A DNA stretch of 64,000 nt. It comes from Siphonodentalium dalli (Eukaryota; Mollusca; Scaphopoda; Gadilida; Siphonodentaliidae). How positions within the stretch are numbered: the first letter of the stretch is position 1; the number at the start of each line of letters is the position of its first letter. Both the position numbers and the translations under genes were made by a program. The notes under the pieces were generated by a model. It made no database searches. It was not told the DNA's origin and saw nothing but the letters and a program-made list of their open reading frames with translations. Location of the stretch: assembly GCA_032622095.1 (NCBI GenBank), contig CP136062.1, forward strand, positions 152,826,875-152,890,874, written 5' to 3'. Of the stretch, positions 38,301-53,300 are shown piece by piece.

Positions 38301-41300
38301 TTTTGTCTAAATGATAGCTTGAGTAATCTTTAAAAGAATCTGATATTTGGTACATGTACATGTATGTGGTGCTGTTGACCTTTGAGAATATGCAGAACAC
38401 ATAGCAAACTAATGCCATTAAAAAAACATGTTTGTGAGTGACATGTACAGGTTTACTGTGATGGCAGTTGCATTTTAAAGTCAACACTTGTACAACCTGT
38501 AAACATTAGCATACTTATTCCATCAGCCCTATTAGCTGGATTTAGTCAAATTGAGGCCAGAGAAGTTCTGTTCGGTGGTAAATGAAAGAATTTTTTATTT
38601 CATCTTATCTGTTGATCAGTATTTTTATAGGCTAAACATTGTTATAATAACCCTTCCATGGCTGGAGCTTCCTGAAATTTTGCTTTAATCCTGTGCCAAC
38701 GTATTCTCTTATATATGCAAGTCTCCCATAGGGAGCCTCACATATATGAGAACACATTTGCCTAACAATGTTTACCTTGACCTTGTAAGCCAGTGCAATC
38801 TCTTATATATGCGAGGCTCCCTATTGGAAACTCAGATATATACTCGAGAATGCACTGGCATAGGATCTTTAATGCTGCACCAGCGCAGCAACCATCATGA
38901 AAGGGATAATCATGTCAAACACTATGTGCAGCTTTGAATCAACACAAGGAATAATACTTTTGCAGGCAATGAATAAAATGGATGAAGCTACACGAGAGAA
39001 GGAGTCGATGGTGATAAAGTTTGCGCAATCCGAGCAGAGAAATCTCGAGACGATGAGGCAGGTGGAAAAGCATGAAAACAAACTACGAGATGCATATAAG
39101 GAGCGAGAAAGCTTCTCACACAAACTCAAAGCAATGAAAACTGAAAAACAACGGCTCTCGTCTGAACTCAGTACCAAGGTATATAAACAAGTTCAATAAT
39201 TTAGTAAACTATGATACACGTTCAAAGAGGGGGAAAGCCTCAAGCACAATCTCAAAACTATGAAAACGGAAAAACAACGGGTCTCTTCAGAACTCAGTAC
39301 CAATGTATATAAACATGTTCAATAATTTAGCAAACTACAAGACGCATTCAAAGTGGGTGAAAGCCTCTCTCACAAACTCGAAACTATGAAAATGAAAAAA
39401 CAGAGGCTCTCGTCGGTGCCAAGTTATATTGATCCCTTAATTACTAAATGGATTCTTCCATTTATTTCTAAAAGTATACAACATACAGATAGAGATACAC
39501 TGCATTCATTTTCTGGATCTTCCACCAAAGTTAAATTCATAATAAATATATCGGTTGGGCTGGAAATTTAACAGTTATGTCTGACTCCATTTTTATGCCG
39601 TCAATCTGAATATTTTGTTTACAGAATGGAGAATTGAACAACACATTTCGAGAACTTGAGAAAATGAGAGAATCTTATTCTTCAATGGATGTGAAGGTCA
39701 AGTGGGCTGATAATAAACTGAAAGCAGAATTGGAAGCGCACAAGGTAAGGCAAAAATAAATAGATAGCACAAGTGTGTGAACTGGTTAATGTTATTGCAC
39801 GAGTTTTTTGTGACATGATGGTAAAAAGACATCCATATAGGTTCGAGTTTTAGCTCCTAACACGACAAACGCATGTAATAGTGTTAACAAGTTCACAAAA
39901 CTTTGTTATTATATGTTCATTGCACACTCTGAAGATGGCAGCTTGTGGTATACTGAAATTTAGATTGTTATTGCTTCATTTAAAGACATATTATGGATTA
40001 TGCGATTACGTCGCAAGTGGAGGTAACCAAGGATACGCCACGATTTCACATCTAAAATCAAACAGTGCTTGATATTATTTTTTTACCTTCGATTTTGACG
40101 TGAGTATGCGCAGTCCAACTACCGGTTACTTCCTACGATGGAAATCTTTCCACTTACGATTGTATCGTGGTCGTCTGAACGTTCACTTTGGCCAAATAAA
40201 TACAAATTCTCAGGCACCTCCCTCGTCACTCAGCCACCTCCCTCGTCACTCAGGCACCTCCCTCGTCACTCAGGCACCTCCCTCGTCACCCAGGCACCTC
40301 CCTCGTCACTCAGGCACATCCCTCGTAACTCAGGCACCTCTCTCGTCACTCAGTCATCTCCCTCATCACTCATGTGCCTCCCTCGTCGCTCAGGCAACTC
40401 CCTCGTCGCTCAGGCACCTCCCTCGTCACTCAGTCACCTCCCTCATCACTCACGTGTCTCCCTCGTCGCTCAGGCAACTCCCTCGTCACCCAGGCACATC
40501 CCTCATAACTCAGGCACATACCTCGTAACTCAGGCACCTCTCTCGTCACTCAGTCATCTCCCTCATCACTCAGCTGCCTCCATCATCACTCAGGCTCTCT
40601 TATCACTCTGGCGCCTCCCTCATCACCCAGGCACCTCCCTCGTCACTCATGCACTAGAGCTGAAACGGTTAGACGGTTAACCGGTTAGCATCCGGTTAGC
40701 GACGTAACCGGTTAGAAAAAAATGAACCGGAAGTAACCGCATCCCGTTGTCAGTTGAATGTGAACGTGAATAATCCTCAAAATATTAGGTTAAATGATGC
40801 AAAACTAATACTAAATCCTGTGTCACCGATGGTAGAGTGCAATGCAAGCATTAATTGGTATACGCGGTAGTATCAGATACTTAGTAGCAATTCTCGAACT
40901 GTCTGGAAGTGTCGGCCATCTTCAACCAATTCCGACCCTTTGAAGTTTTCTCTGATCTTCCGACAAAAGCATGTGTGCAGTCACTGTGTATCAAGTCTGA
41001 ATGCACACAAGGAAGTGACAACGTAAAAGTGGCGTTGTGTGGCAATGCGTGCTTTCGTAACTTAATAGTTAATACTGCACGAAGCAACATGGATTCAAAT
41101 TGGAATCACACCACGACATACTAAAACAGATTTACAGTGGGGTTTATAAAAACTATGTAAGTCTACAAAGTTTGATGATTGAGATCAGCTGCACAATGTC
41201 TTCACTCTTCCCGTTCTTCCTCCCTGTTGTGATCTAATATGATCAATTCAATTGAGTGACCAAACAGACATCGTAGTTGAGGCAACCCAAAACCTCTTTA

Positions 41301-44300
41301 ACTTCTTCAATGATCTTCCCTTATATCAAGGAAATTGATGCTCCATGCTACTCTGTAACTGGTTGTGCCTGTGGGACTAATTGACACTCAATTTGGCAGT
41401 AATTTCTATATGTTAAGTGATTGCATACCGAAACCGAGGTTTTTTTTTACCAAAAAAACGAAACCGAAACGTAAATTCTATAACCTTCCAACACTAGTGT
41501 CCGCGATCATGATACCGACGAATAGCTCGAATACTGAATAGGACTGCGAGTCTGACCTAACTGACCTTCCTTTTTGTTCTATAGTTATTACTTTCTTGTC
41601 TTTATATATAATTCATTGGAGGATATACCAATGATAATGATATATTACAGATCTTTAATATATAGTTTTGTTACTCGTTTTACCAATACCCATACTATTG
41701 TTACTCGTTTTACAAATGCCCAAACATATGCTGATCATGGCAAATAAGCGATCCCCCCTGCCATTCACAAATTTCACTTGCTCATTCCCCATCACGAGAG
41801 CCAGCAAAAGAACAGTGAATGCGTGTTTTTGAATATCGTTAAATGCCGTGAATAAGGTCTTTATTTCAGCTACTATTTCTCACCTAGGTTTGTCCCTGGA
41901 GCATGGCATAATGTCGACATAATTAGTGTGAGAGAAGTCCGCTAGAAATTAGCGGTTAACCGGTTGAAATCCGGCTAACCCCGATGGTTAACCGGTTAGA
42001 AGAATGGGTCAACCGTTTCAGCTCTATCATGCACCTCCCTCTTCACTCAGGCACCTCCCTCATGACTCAGGCACCTCCCTCATCGCTCAGGCACCTCCCT
42101 CATCACTCAGGCACCTCCCTTGTCATTCAGGCACCTCCCTTCTCACTCAAGCACTCCCCTCGTCACTGAAAAGTTATTTTAAAAAGCCTGCTCAAATTTT
42201 TTTTTCAATATTTTCTTTTAGAAACAAAAATTTGCAGATGTGAGTTTTGTTTCAGGGCGGAAAAATTGGTCATCTCAGCGACAACTTAATATATGCTAGT
42301 TTCCCATTGGGAGCCTCGCATATATAAGAGAATACATTGGCACCTAACAATATTTACCTTGACCTTGTAATCCAAAGCAGAATGATCTTTAACCCTTTCA
42401 TGACATGAGCTGTGCTGGTGCAGCACTAAAGATCCTGTGCCCATGCATTCTCTTATATATGTGAGTCTCCGATAGGGAGTCTTGCATATGTAAGAGCATG
42501 CAAGGATTACAAGGTCAAGGTAAATATATATATGCGATATATATGGGAGACTCGCTTACATAAGAGAATGTATTGTCACAGGCTTTCCACAAAATTTCAG
42601 TCTGCTGTCATGGAAGGGTTAATAAGTTATGATGATCAATGCATAACATGTGCTATATCTGTTCCAGGAATCTAAAGCAACATTAGAAAAAGCTTATCTA
42701 AAAATCAAGGACAAACAACAAGAGGCTGATCAACTGCGGCGAGATTGTCAGAAAATGATCCAACAATATCAGGTTAGTACATATTCACAACATTTAAAAT
42801 AATAAATATTTACAGCTACAACAAATTTTGGGGTGATGGGGGACATTGTGATTTTAAAAACATTGCGTTGTAGCCAATCCGAATGCTAGTTACAATCGTA
42901 TGTGGGGACAAGAGATCATATTTATCAAATCCAACTAATTTTCATACATCTATGCATTGTTGAACAATATGACTCTTGAATTTAAATCACAACATGTTAC
43001 ACAACATTATTATATAAATTTGAGAAGAATTAAAAGTGTAACAGTAACATTAATAGCATTTTGTGACTAACATAATCTTCATGGGTAAGAGCGAGGTAAA
43101 GTGGCAACATTTAAATTGGGAATTCAGTTTTAATTTTCAAGACAAGCTTACTTGATAATTACAAACTGTAGAATAACACTTCAGGTATTGTTGGAATATT
43201 TGAGCATACCATATATCTAGTGACAACGCAAGGCAGAGTTTTCATTTTATGTTTGTTTTGTGACATTTGATGGAAATATTATAAACAATGATAAACAATG
43301 GTGACCTACTTTTTCATAATATCCAATAATATCTAACCTGGGATGAAAATGAAAATTGCGCTTCGTGTTGTCACTAGATAAGTCTTCAAACTTTCCAAAA
43401 AGGTATGATATGGTCACCTGCGATTTGTAAGGTTTGATCAAACTTTTCTCATAAATTATACTGAATTCCCCATTCAAATGTTGCCACTTTACCTCCCTCT
43501 TAATATGATGTCGTTGCAGAACTCGGAAGAATTTAAATCTAATAGTTTGGATATCGAGCTAAAGAAAAAGAACTTTGAACTACAGCAGCAAATACAGGAG
43601 AAGAGTGATCAGGAGGAGGTTTGTTTCCTTAAGCAACATAAAATAATACCTGTGTTTAGGGTAAACCACCCCCCCCCCCCCCCAAACCTCCTCACCATTT
43701 AATTATTTCCTTAACCCTTTACCCAACAAACCGGCCAAAAATGCCCAAATAAAGCTTCAACAGTCTAAAATATCTTCGGTCTGTCTCAATAACACCATAC
43801 AAATATGGATATCATTGGAACCGGTTCATTGACCACATTGTGATGGTTACAGTTATGCCCTGTGCCAATGCGTTCTCTTATATATGCGAGTCGACCATCT
43901 CTTATATATGCGAGTCGAGAATGCATTGGCCTAAAAAAAATTTTTTTTAACACTTTTTACCATTTTTTCTTACATTCTTTAATAATTTTATAATTTTTTC
44001 TTACATTTTTTAACAATTTTTATAATATTTTTCTACATTCTTTGACAATTTTATCATTTTTAATATGTGTTAAGCCAATGCATTCTCTTATATATGCGAG
44101 GCGACCTATGGTCGACTCGCATATATATGAGAATACATTGGCACAGGGCCGTTCTGTTGGGTAAATGGTTAAAGGGATACTGTTCTCAAATGTTGTTGTT
44201 GGTTTCTATTGTCTCTGAGTCGAAGAATAAGGTAACCAGATTTCCAAGGCTCAAAATAATTTTGTTTCTACTGACTGTCAAAATGACAGGCACCAAATGG

Positions 44301-47300
44301 ATGGTGTTGGTCATTTCAAAATTGTGCCTGTCAAATTTTGAGATGTACTGAATGAGACCGTATTTAAATTTCCAATCAACTTATTATTCGTCAATGAGTG
44401 AGTTAGTGAGCATCCAATCGCCACCCAGGAAAAACCCAAGTTATTTTTGTTTTCAAAAGTTAAAAAACGTTCCCGTCGATTAATACATACAAATGCACTT
44501 CACAAAAGAGATAATTGCATTAACTCTGAATTGATCTGAAATTAAAAAAGAACTATTTTTTACTTTCAATGTCTGATTTGGCCAGTAATGGCTTCTTGGA
44601 TGTACCCAAACTAGTGTTGAAACGATTAATCGACTAATCGAAATCGACGCGATTATTAAATTAGTCGATTCCGAAATCGGCCAGTCGACTAGTCGGGACA
44701 CACCCACCATCATTATGCCATCGCGAAAGCAGTGCCGTTGCCGACTTACTGGACAATTTAAACAATCAGGCTATCGAAATACACAATCACAATTAGCTTT
44801 CTAAACCCTTCTTTGTTGTCCCTTTGATGCGATAACTGCTTTCAGTATTTGGTGGTCATGCACGAACGCGAAACACAATGACCTCAACTCAATGTATTTG
44901 TCGGCGCTGCGCCGGCTTATTCTTTGAAGTTGAGACGACTGGCTTTGATAATCAACTTCAAAGAATCAGCGCCTATCGCAACTGTGTCTATTTCGGCGTG
45001 ACGGAATTGATCTGAGTGATAACTGGTCAACGTGTTTGCAGGTGTGCAGGACTCAACTTCAATCAAGTTAGTTGCGAGGTGACATTATTAAGTTTTAAGT
45101 TTAATAACAAATCCAATATATTATAGTTTATTGAAGCACTATGTCAGTATACCTTTAAAGTTTATTTGTAAAATTGTGTGATATTTTTTACAACCACCAC
45201 ATGCATCAACTGACGCATGGGCGAGCGTATACGATCGCACGTTCTAGATATATTGTATTATAGATATAAATATAAAGCCAACCCGCGGTCGGCCATGCTA
45301 TGCATCGAATAGCGTCGCATATTTCGAACTAAACTGGCGAGTCACTTCGGAAATCCCACGTCGTTTATGGGCTGTGTTTGTGAAAACTTACAATGTATTT
45401 TAGCACCTCAAACTTAAATCCTTCGTGGAATTGGGCGGTGACAAAGCTGTTCCCAGAAACGTAATCTGGATGACGCAAATTCCTGGAATCGGGCTAAATA
45501 TAGAACTTACGACATCGCATTGAAATGTACTATTAACATCGCCGGTCTGCGCAGTTTTATTTCTGAAACTGACACGATCGATTGTGTATTCGGGGACTCG
45601 CGAGTAAAATTGTATATATATTTACAATGTACCATGCACGAGAGACAATTATGTACGCGATCAAATCAAACAGTGAAAACACGTGCGTTTTGGCGGGAAA
45701 ATGACTGTCCGTGATTAAGCTATGTCATATCGTGACCTTGCAATGAATACAAGGAACAACATTATGTACGCAATGCATGGCCCATTTTTAATATATGCGG
45801 ACTATATATTTACAGGGAACTTTACCACATTCCGTGTCCGATATATGTACATGACATCTGCGAGCATAAAATGCTTGTACGCACTACAGCTGTTATAACA
45901 TTTATATTGTAACTTTTGTTTGACTCTGTCGGAGATGAAGTTCGTTTCTCAAAATATCTTGCATTTCTTCATGTACGCCCGTTTGTGAAGTCAATCGGTG
46001 ACAAGCACACTGGGCAAGTTCGATAACAACGATGTTCGATTGTATGTAAGTACCGGTACGGCCCGGTATACCATACCAATGATACCATATCAATTTTAAA
46101 GGAACATTTTTACACAAAACATATAGAATAATGCACCGGTTTCTGATTGTTGCACGCGCTTCCACTCCGTAATCCGTATCGTTTCCGCGATCGATCAGGT
46201 GTTGTCACCACCGTTTAGATACATACATCAACTGGATGGTAATTTGATTGTCATAAAACATCATATACCTGGGACAAATTAATTACCTATTAACCTTCAG
46301 TGATATTAAGCCAAACAATCACGACAAATAGTGTTTAATCACGTCTTGCTTTATGTTCGAAAATGCAAAGTTAGTTACTGGTACTCAAAACAAACGGCAA
46401 ATTATATACGTATATGAGCACAAAACGGTAAGTTTCTAGTCGACTAGTAGTCGATTCCCTCTGGCGACTAGTCGATTCCTCAAAACCACTAATCGTTTCA
46501 ACACTAACCCAAACAGATACAGATTGTTTTAAAATTTGCATTGGACAAAATGTCCGACAGATACAGAAGTGCACTGGACATAAGCTATTTTTCTTCGGAC
46601 AATGACCGTGACCGGCCACTTATTTTGAATCTTGCAGATTTCCATTATTAGCTCAACTTACTTTGTAAGTTTGAGCTATTGCCATGGGTTGGCGTCCGTC
46701 GTCCGTGTGTGCATGGAGCCGTGTGTCCGTCAACAATTTCCTTTGGCGCGGGCTACAGGTCGAACCTTTGGTCTGATCTTTATGAAATTTGTCAGGAATG
46801 TTGACATTGACATGTAGATGGGAACGAGTCATTTTGGGGTCATTCAGCAAAAAAACAAGGCCTCCAGTGGCCATTTTGGATTTCAAAATTCAATCCATTG
46901 GCACGGGCTACAGGTCATATTGCTCGTCTGATCATCATGAAATTTTTCATGGATGTTAATATTGACATGTAGATGGGAACGAGTCATTTTGGGTTCGTTC
47001 GGCCAAAAAACATGGCCGCCAGCAGCCATCTTGGATTTTACTCTTTGCATGACTAAATCCATTGGCACGGGCTACAGGTCGTACCTTTGGTCTGATCTTT
47101 ATGAAATTTGTCATGAATATTGACATTGACATGTAGATGGGAACGATTCATTTTGGGGCCATTCGGCAAAATAACATGGCAGCCAGCGACCATCTTGGAT
47201 TTCAAAATTCAATTCCATTGGCGCGGGCTACAGGTCGTACTGCTTGTCTGATCATCATGAAATTTTTCATGGATGTTAATATTGACATGTACATGGAAAC

Positions 47301-50300
47301 GAGTCATTTTGGGGTCGTTCGGCCAAAAAACATGGCCGCCAGCAGCCATCTTGTATTTTACTCTTTGCATGACTAAATCCTTTGGCGCGGACTACAGGTC
47401 GTAGCTTTGGTCAGATCTTCATGAAATTTGTCATGGATGTTAACAATGACATGTATATGGGAACAAGTCGTTTTGGGGTCATTCGACCAAAAAACATAGA
47501 CGCCAGCAACCATCTTGGATTTTACTCTTTGCATGACTAAATCCTTTGGCACAGGCTAAAGGTTTTACCTTTGGTCAGATAATTATGAGATTTGTCATGG
47601 CTGTTGACATTGACATGTAGATGGGAACAAGTCATTTTGGGGTCATTCGGCAAAAAAACATGGCTGCCAGCAGCCATCTTGGATTTTACTCTTTGCATGA
47701 CTAAATCCTTTGGCGTGGGCTACAGGTCGTAGCTTTGCTCTGATCATCATGTTAATATTGACATGTAGATGGGGACGAGTCATTTTGGGGTCGTTCGGCC
47801 AAAAAACATGGCCACCAGCAGCCATCTTGGATTTTACTCTTTGTATGACTAAATCCTTTGGCACGAGCTACAGGTCCTACCTTTGGTCGGATCATAATGC
47901 AGGGTTTCCGCGAGGGGAAAATTGATGAGTCCGTATTGGGGAAACACATAACGCGACGGGACGACCATGGTTCGTCCCGTCGGGCGAAACTTTTGTTATT
48001 TGACACTGAAAAGTAGCAATTTCCTTGCACATAAGAGTCTCACAAAGCAACCAAAGCTACGTATATATTACGCAAGTCAATCATTTCCGTGGGTGCATTA
48101 ATTCTGTTGATGGTATCCAGATAATCAATCAACTAATTACGCACATAAGACTGCCGTCTGATTGAAGATTATATATAAATGAACAAGCTACTAGTTATTG
48201 TTTACAAATTTATACAATAAGATTCCGATGAATCTAAACACTACAAAACATCTATGCATTGACCAATAATAGATAGCAAGGAGAATTGAATAAAGTATTT
48301 CCTAGAATTGCAAGCAGCTTCTGTGAAAATGAAACTGACATGATATATGCTGTCAATCGTAAAACTATTTGTGCGCTGTGACGTCATACTGCAGGAGCTA
48401 TTTATAGCGGCAAAATACGAATGGTAGCGACACAGGTATTTGGCACCAAAAAAAATTAATAAAAAGAGATTTTTATTAAATTTAAAAACAAAATTGTGCC
48501 TAATACCTGTGGGTAGGGACATCTTTCACTCGGAACGCGTAGCTTGTTCACTAGTCTCTATATATTAGTCCATAAACTGACGACCGCAATTGCTTATTAT
48601 GCGCATAGTCAAAAAAATCCCAACGTGATTTATTTCACAGTAAAACGGAACCTGTCCCGAAATCAGTCTTTATAGTGGGAATTCATAGTGACAAGTTAAC
48701 AACACCATTCATTTGAACCATATTACATACATGGGTGATAAAGACAAACACATACCCCCTCCCCAATATGGAGATAATGTCAAAGGACGGTAAATAATAG
48801 TTGCGTTGTCCCCAAGCACAATCAACGACGCACGTGTTCACATCTCCCGCCAAATTATATTTTATAACACGTTGGCTAAAACTCCGTTCTATACCTCATG
48901 GACTCTGCAGGGGGACCCATTTATTATGTACCACCGTACGATAGCACGGGATCTCGGAGAGGAGCAGTTTCATTCATGAAAATCCCGTGCATAAAAATGT
49001 CCCGACTAAGAAATTCGGCGTTCTTTGATCAAATTATGTAATCCTACGATATCACGGGATTTTCGAGCATGAGCATGCATATTCAGCAGTCCGACATTTT
49101 TTGATGTTACCGCGACATGCATTACGCTGTATCTAACGTCGCTATTTGACCCGCTTTTTCACCAGTATTCTATTTAACACCCGAACTCCCGTTGTAACCG
49201 GATTTGTTTACGACATTGCGACTGACATTTGGTATATGTATGAACCAAACAGATAATATGCGAGGGGAATGAGGCCGTCCTACGGACGCTGAGCCGTACT
49301 AACGGAAACCCTGCATAATGAAATTTGTAACGGCTGTTGACATTGACATGTAGATGGGAACGAGTCATTTTGGGGTCATTCGGCAAAAAAACATGGCCGC
49401 CAGTGGCATCTTGGATTTCAAAATTCAGTCTATTAGCATGGGCTACAGGTCGTACTGTTCGTCTGATCATCATGAAATTTTAATATTGACATGTAGATGG
49501 GAACGAGTAATTTTGGGATCGATCGGCCAAAAAACATGGCCGCCAGCAGCCATCTTGGATTTTATTCTTTACATGACTAAATCCTTTGACACAGGCTACA
49601 GGTCGTATCTTTTGTCGGATCATCATGAAATTTGTAATGGATGTTAACAATGACATGTAAATGGGAACGAGTCTTTTTGGGGTCATTCGGCAAAAAAACA
49701 TGGCTGCCAGCCGCCATCTTGGATTTTACTCTTTCCATAACTAGGCCTTTCAACTTTCCACATTCCTAATCACTCCATTGACTGTAACACATGAATTTTT
49801 TTCTTTCCAAGTTGAGCTACAGTGTCATTGACACTTTCATTTGAAAGTCTGTTGAGTACGAAGTAATGTTACGGATGGCAGATTAGCCGGAATGCGAGTA
49901 TCGTTATCGATTAATTTTTCAAGCAAATGTACCAAATAAATGTTATATTATATTCATACTGGTCCCATATACTCATTTAAGTTATTGTATAGTTACTAGT
50001 CAGTGAGAGGCTTGAGTTTATGCCCCATGTCAACATAATTTTTTACACGATTCAAATTTTCCTCGTGCTCATTTTTTCACTTAAAATACGCGACCGGAAA
50101 GTAGCGACCAGAATAAACTGTTGCTTCAAAGAGAGTTAACAACAGTTATTATTTTGTCATGTTATGCAGCTGAATTCCATAAATTGGCAAAAGACCATAC
50201 CGAAACCAAAACCGAAATGAAATTTCAAAACTACACGTCAATAGTTCAGCACCTGTACTAGTACCCTCTTAACACCCAGAACAAAATGTTTGCTTTCCAA

Positions 50301-53300
50301 CAGTCCCCAAACAAAAATAAAATGAAAAAATAAAATAACAGGTCGATTACAGAAGTAAACTGATTATTAGATCTGGTAATGTTTTCCAACATTTATTGTA
50401 CAGTGGACACTGAAAAAAATTATGATGTGCATCTTCACATTTGTGATCACACTGGCAAATAAATTCTGAAAAAGTGTCGGGGGTATAGTAGACATTAAAA
50501 TAATAATTTTTCCACATGGCTCATTTCAGCTTCACACACGAACACGGAGAGAGCTCGAATCTTTGAAAATGAAGCACAAGGATTCCTTCGCAGAACTTAC
50601 TACACTGAAAGATAAGGTAAATTTAGGTTCTATTAATAGTAATCTGTGATGTCATCAGGGATTCACTCACATAACTCACTAAACTGAAAGATAAGGTAAA
50701 TTCAGGTTCTATTGATAGTAATCTGTGATGATGTCAACAACGATAAGCTAATTACAGGATACTGTTCTATTGATAGCGATCTATGCTATGTCACAACATG
50801 CAATATGTATGAAAATATTTGTTTTTAACATTTTATTGCATGCTTGTTCTGGAATTAGTTTTATTACACGCTTGTTCCTTGTAGTACAGTGTTATTGCCA
50901 TTCCATATTTAAAAAATCTGCATCTCATTGACGTAGAATGACGTACATGACGTTCGCCTCAACCATGAAACTGGAAGTATTTAAATAAAAGAATCATAAC
51001 ACATGACAAACACGCCCTGTATGCGCCTAAATAAACCTTCTAATCCTGTATTTTCAATGCACGGTTTCTAGGACGCAAAGCGTGTAATAAACACAGAACG
51101 ACACAATGTGTAAATGGGTTTGTCGATACGGCACTCGTGCTGAAGATTATTAGGCTGTTATTCCTCATATACATGCCTAATCAATCAACTTGTGTTGTAC
51201 TCTATATAATATTTCAGACCAGGTGTTTGGAAGAAGAGCGATTACAAAATGAGGATACTCTCAAACGATTCAAAGAAATTATGCAAAAACAGAAACATGA
51301 TAACAAAGAGCTGCAAGATAAAGTGGATAAATTATCATTAGTTCAGGATGACTTCCACAGGTAAAATTGTCAGCTCAATACTCAGGTTATATATAAATGG
51401 ATTATCCCAGTCAGTTATAAAGTGTTCATTGGAATGGTCTATTATCCATTTGGAGGGATATTAAGCTGATAAAAGCAGATGACATAAATAAAAGTGCAGA
51501 AGGAGCCTTATTCGTTTGTTGAACTTTTATCTGAACATTTCCTATGGGATAACTACTCACCAATGATGCTTTAGTATAGAGAGGGTTAAACTTATTATTT
51601 GAACATTTCCTATGGGATAACTACTTGTCAGTGATGCTTTAGTATAGAAAGGGTTAAAGTGATTTGAAACACTCTTTTGCGGCTCATAGCGAATAAACTT
51701 GCTCAATGCAGGTATTTTAATAAACTTGCTCAATGCAGGTATTTTAATAAACTTGCTCAATGCAAATATTTTAATAAACTTGCTCAATGCAGGTATTTTA
51801 ATAAACTTGCTCAATGCAGGTATTTTAATAAACTTGCTCAATGCAGGTATTTTAATAAACTTGCTCAATGCAGGTATTTTAATAAACTTGCTCAATGCAG
51901 GTATTTTAATAAACTTGCTCAATGCAGGTATTTTAATAAATTTTGTATCAAAATTGCCAGCACGCAATAAATTGTATAAATTGAATAAAGTGACTCTTGT
52001 TGGCTAAATCATTCTAGTTTTGTTGGGGCTTAAGCAGAATAAGGTTCACAGAGGGTGAATTTGGTGATACTAGCCCTCCGTGCGGAGTAGCATCACTAAA
52101 TTCACCCTCTGGGGACCTCATTCTGCAATGTCAGACACATTATACTCAACCTTGGAGATAATCCTGATAGACATGTATATTAGTCCCCTGCGAATACTGG
52201 GTTTTTTATTGAATCTAATTTCGAATTGAATAGCTCTGGAAAAAATTTAAAACGGATCAAATTATTTCACAATATTGACAAAGATATGTCTGTATGACTA
52301 AAATTGGGAATTCCTATAACATTAAGCTATATATGAACAAGCAATGTTATTGTGTAAATGAATGCAAATAAACCACGTATAAGCTTGCATAGATTCATTA
52401 ACAATTGAACCAACACTTACACTAACACATTGTCTATTCTCACAATGAACAACTTCATTTAAAATGATCAAATATCATTTGAAAAAGAATATATTACAAT
52501 TTAACTGATTGTTGGATAACACAATTAACAGTATCATTAAACACAACTGAACATATGTACTACTCCAACTTCACAACTTAACTACAAGTTTCTTTTCTAC
52601 TTTTTTTTTGGAATTGGAATTTTTAGGGTCAGAAATTGGGGAAAAAACATGCCTATAACGGCCCCTTGGTACTACCCAGAATTATCCCTGCCATTCGTTA
52701 TTTCAAAGTCAAATCAATGTCGAATCGAATAACAAAATGAATACTGATACTCACTGGGGCCTAATGTGTATATTCTTCTTTCTTAATTCTAGAGCTCAAG
52801 ACATGATAAAGTCACTAGACAAGGAAATAGCTGATACAAAAATTCATAACAAAGATCTGCAACAAGACATGGAGTCGTGTCACAAACGCGAATCGGAAAT
52901 CCTTGATTTAACGGAGAAACTGAGCAAGAAAAATGCAGAGTTGCAGTCCGAAAATTCACAGCTAAACACCAAGGTTAGAATTTCATGTTCATTTGTTTTC
53001 AGCAAGGATTTTTGAATTTAATAGTTTTTGTAAGATTTCATGATCAATTATGTTTTAAACATAATCATTTTTATTATATGCTTGCCTTTAAAATAGGGGG
53101 TAAATACCAAAATGTAGATCTCTGTATGTATCTCTTGGAAGGTTTCGTTATATTTCACTGTAGCCTGCAGGTGGTTTACGCGAGCGAAAAATTTGAAGAC
53201 AAGTTCTATAACAATGCATTATTAGCTAAACTTAACTTTGTAAAGTTTGAGCTATTGCCATGGCTTGGTATCCGTCGTCCGTGTGTGTGTGTAGGTGTGT

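Noticed and set aside
40100-40680. Open frames of 142 and 180 codons with HLPRHSGTSLVTQAPPSS-like repeats
   Set aside because: They are produced by the 20-bp minisatellite, which repeats every 60 bases in frame; no splice or family support.
44067-46165. Search for a transposase in the hAT element 44612-46506
   Set aside because: No frame shows hAT dimerisation or DDE blocks; the element appears non-autonomous.
51557-52007. Repetitive open frames on both strands (NKLAQCRYF, KFIKIPALS)
   Set aside because: They are by-products of the 27-bp tandem repeat inside an intron.
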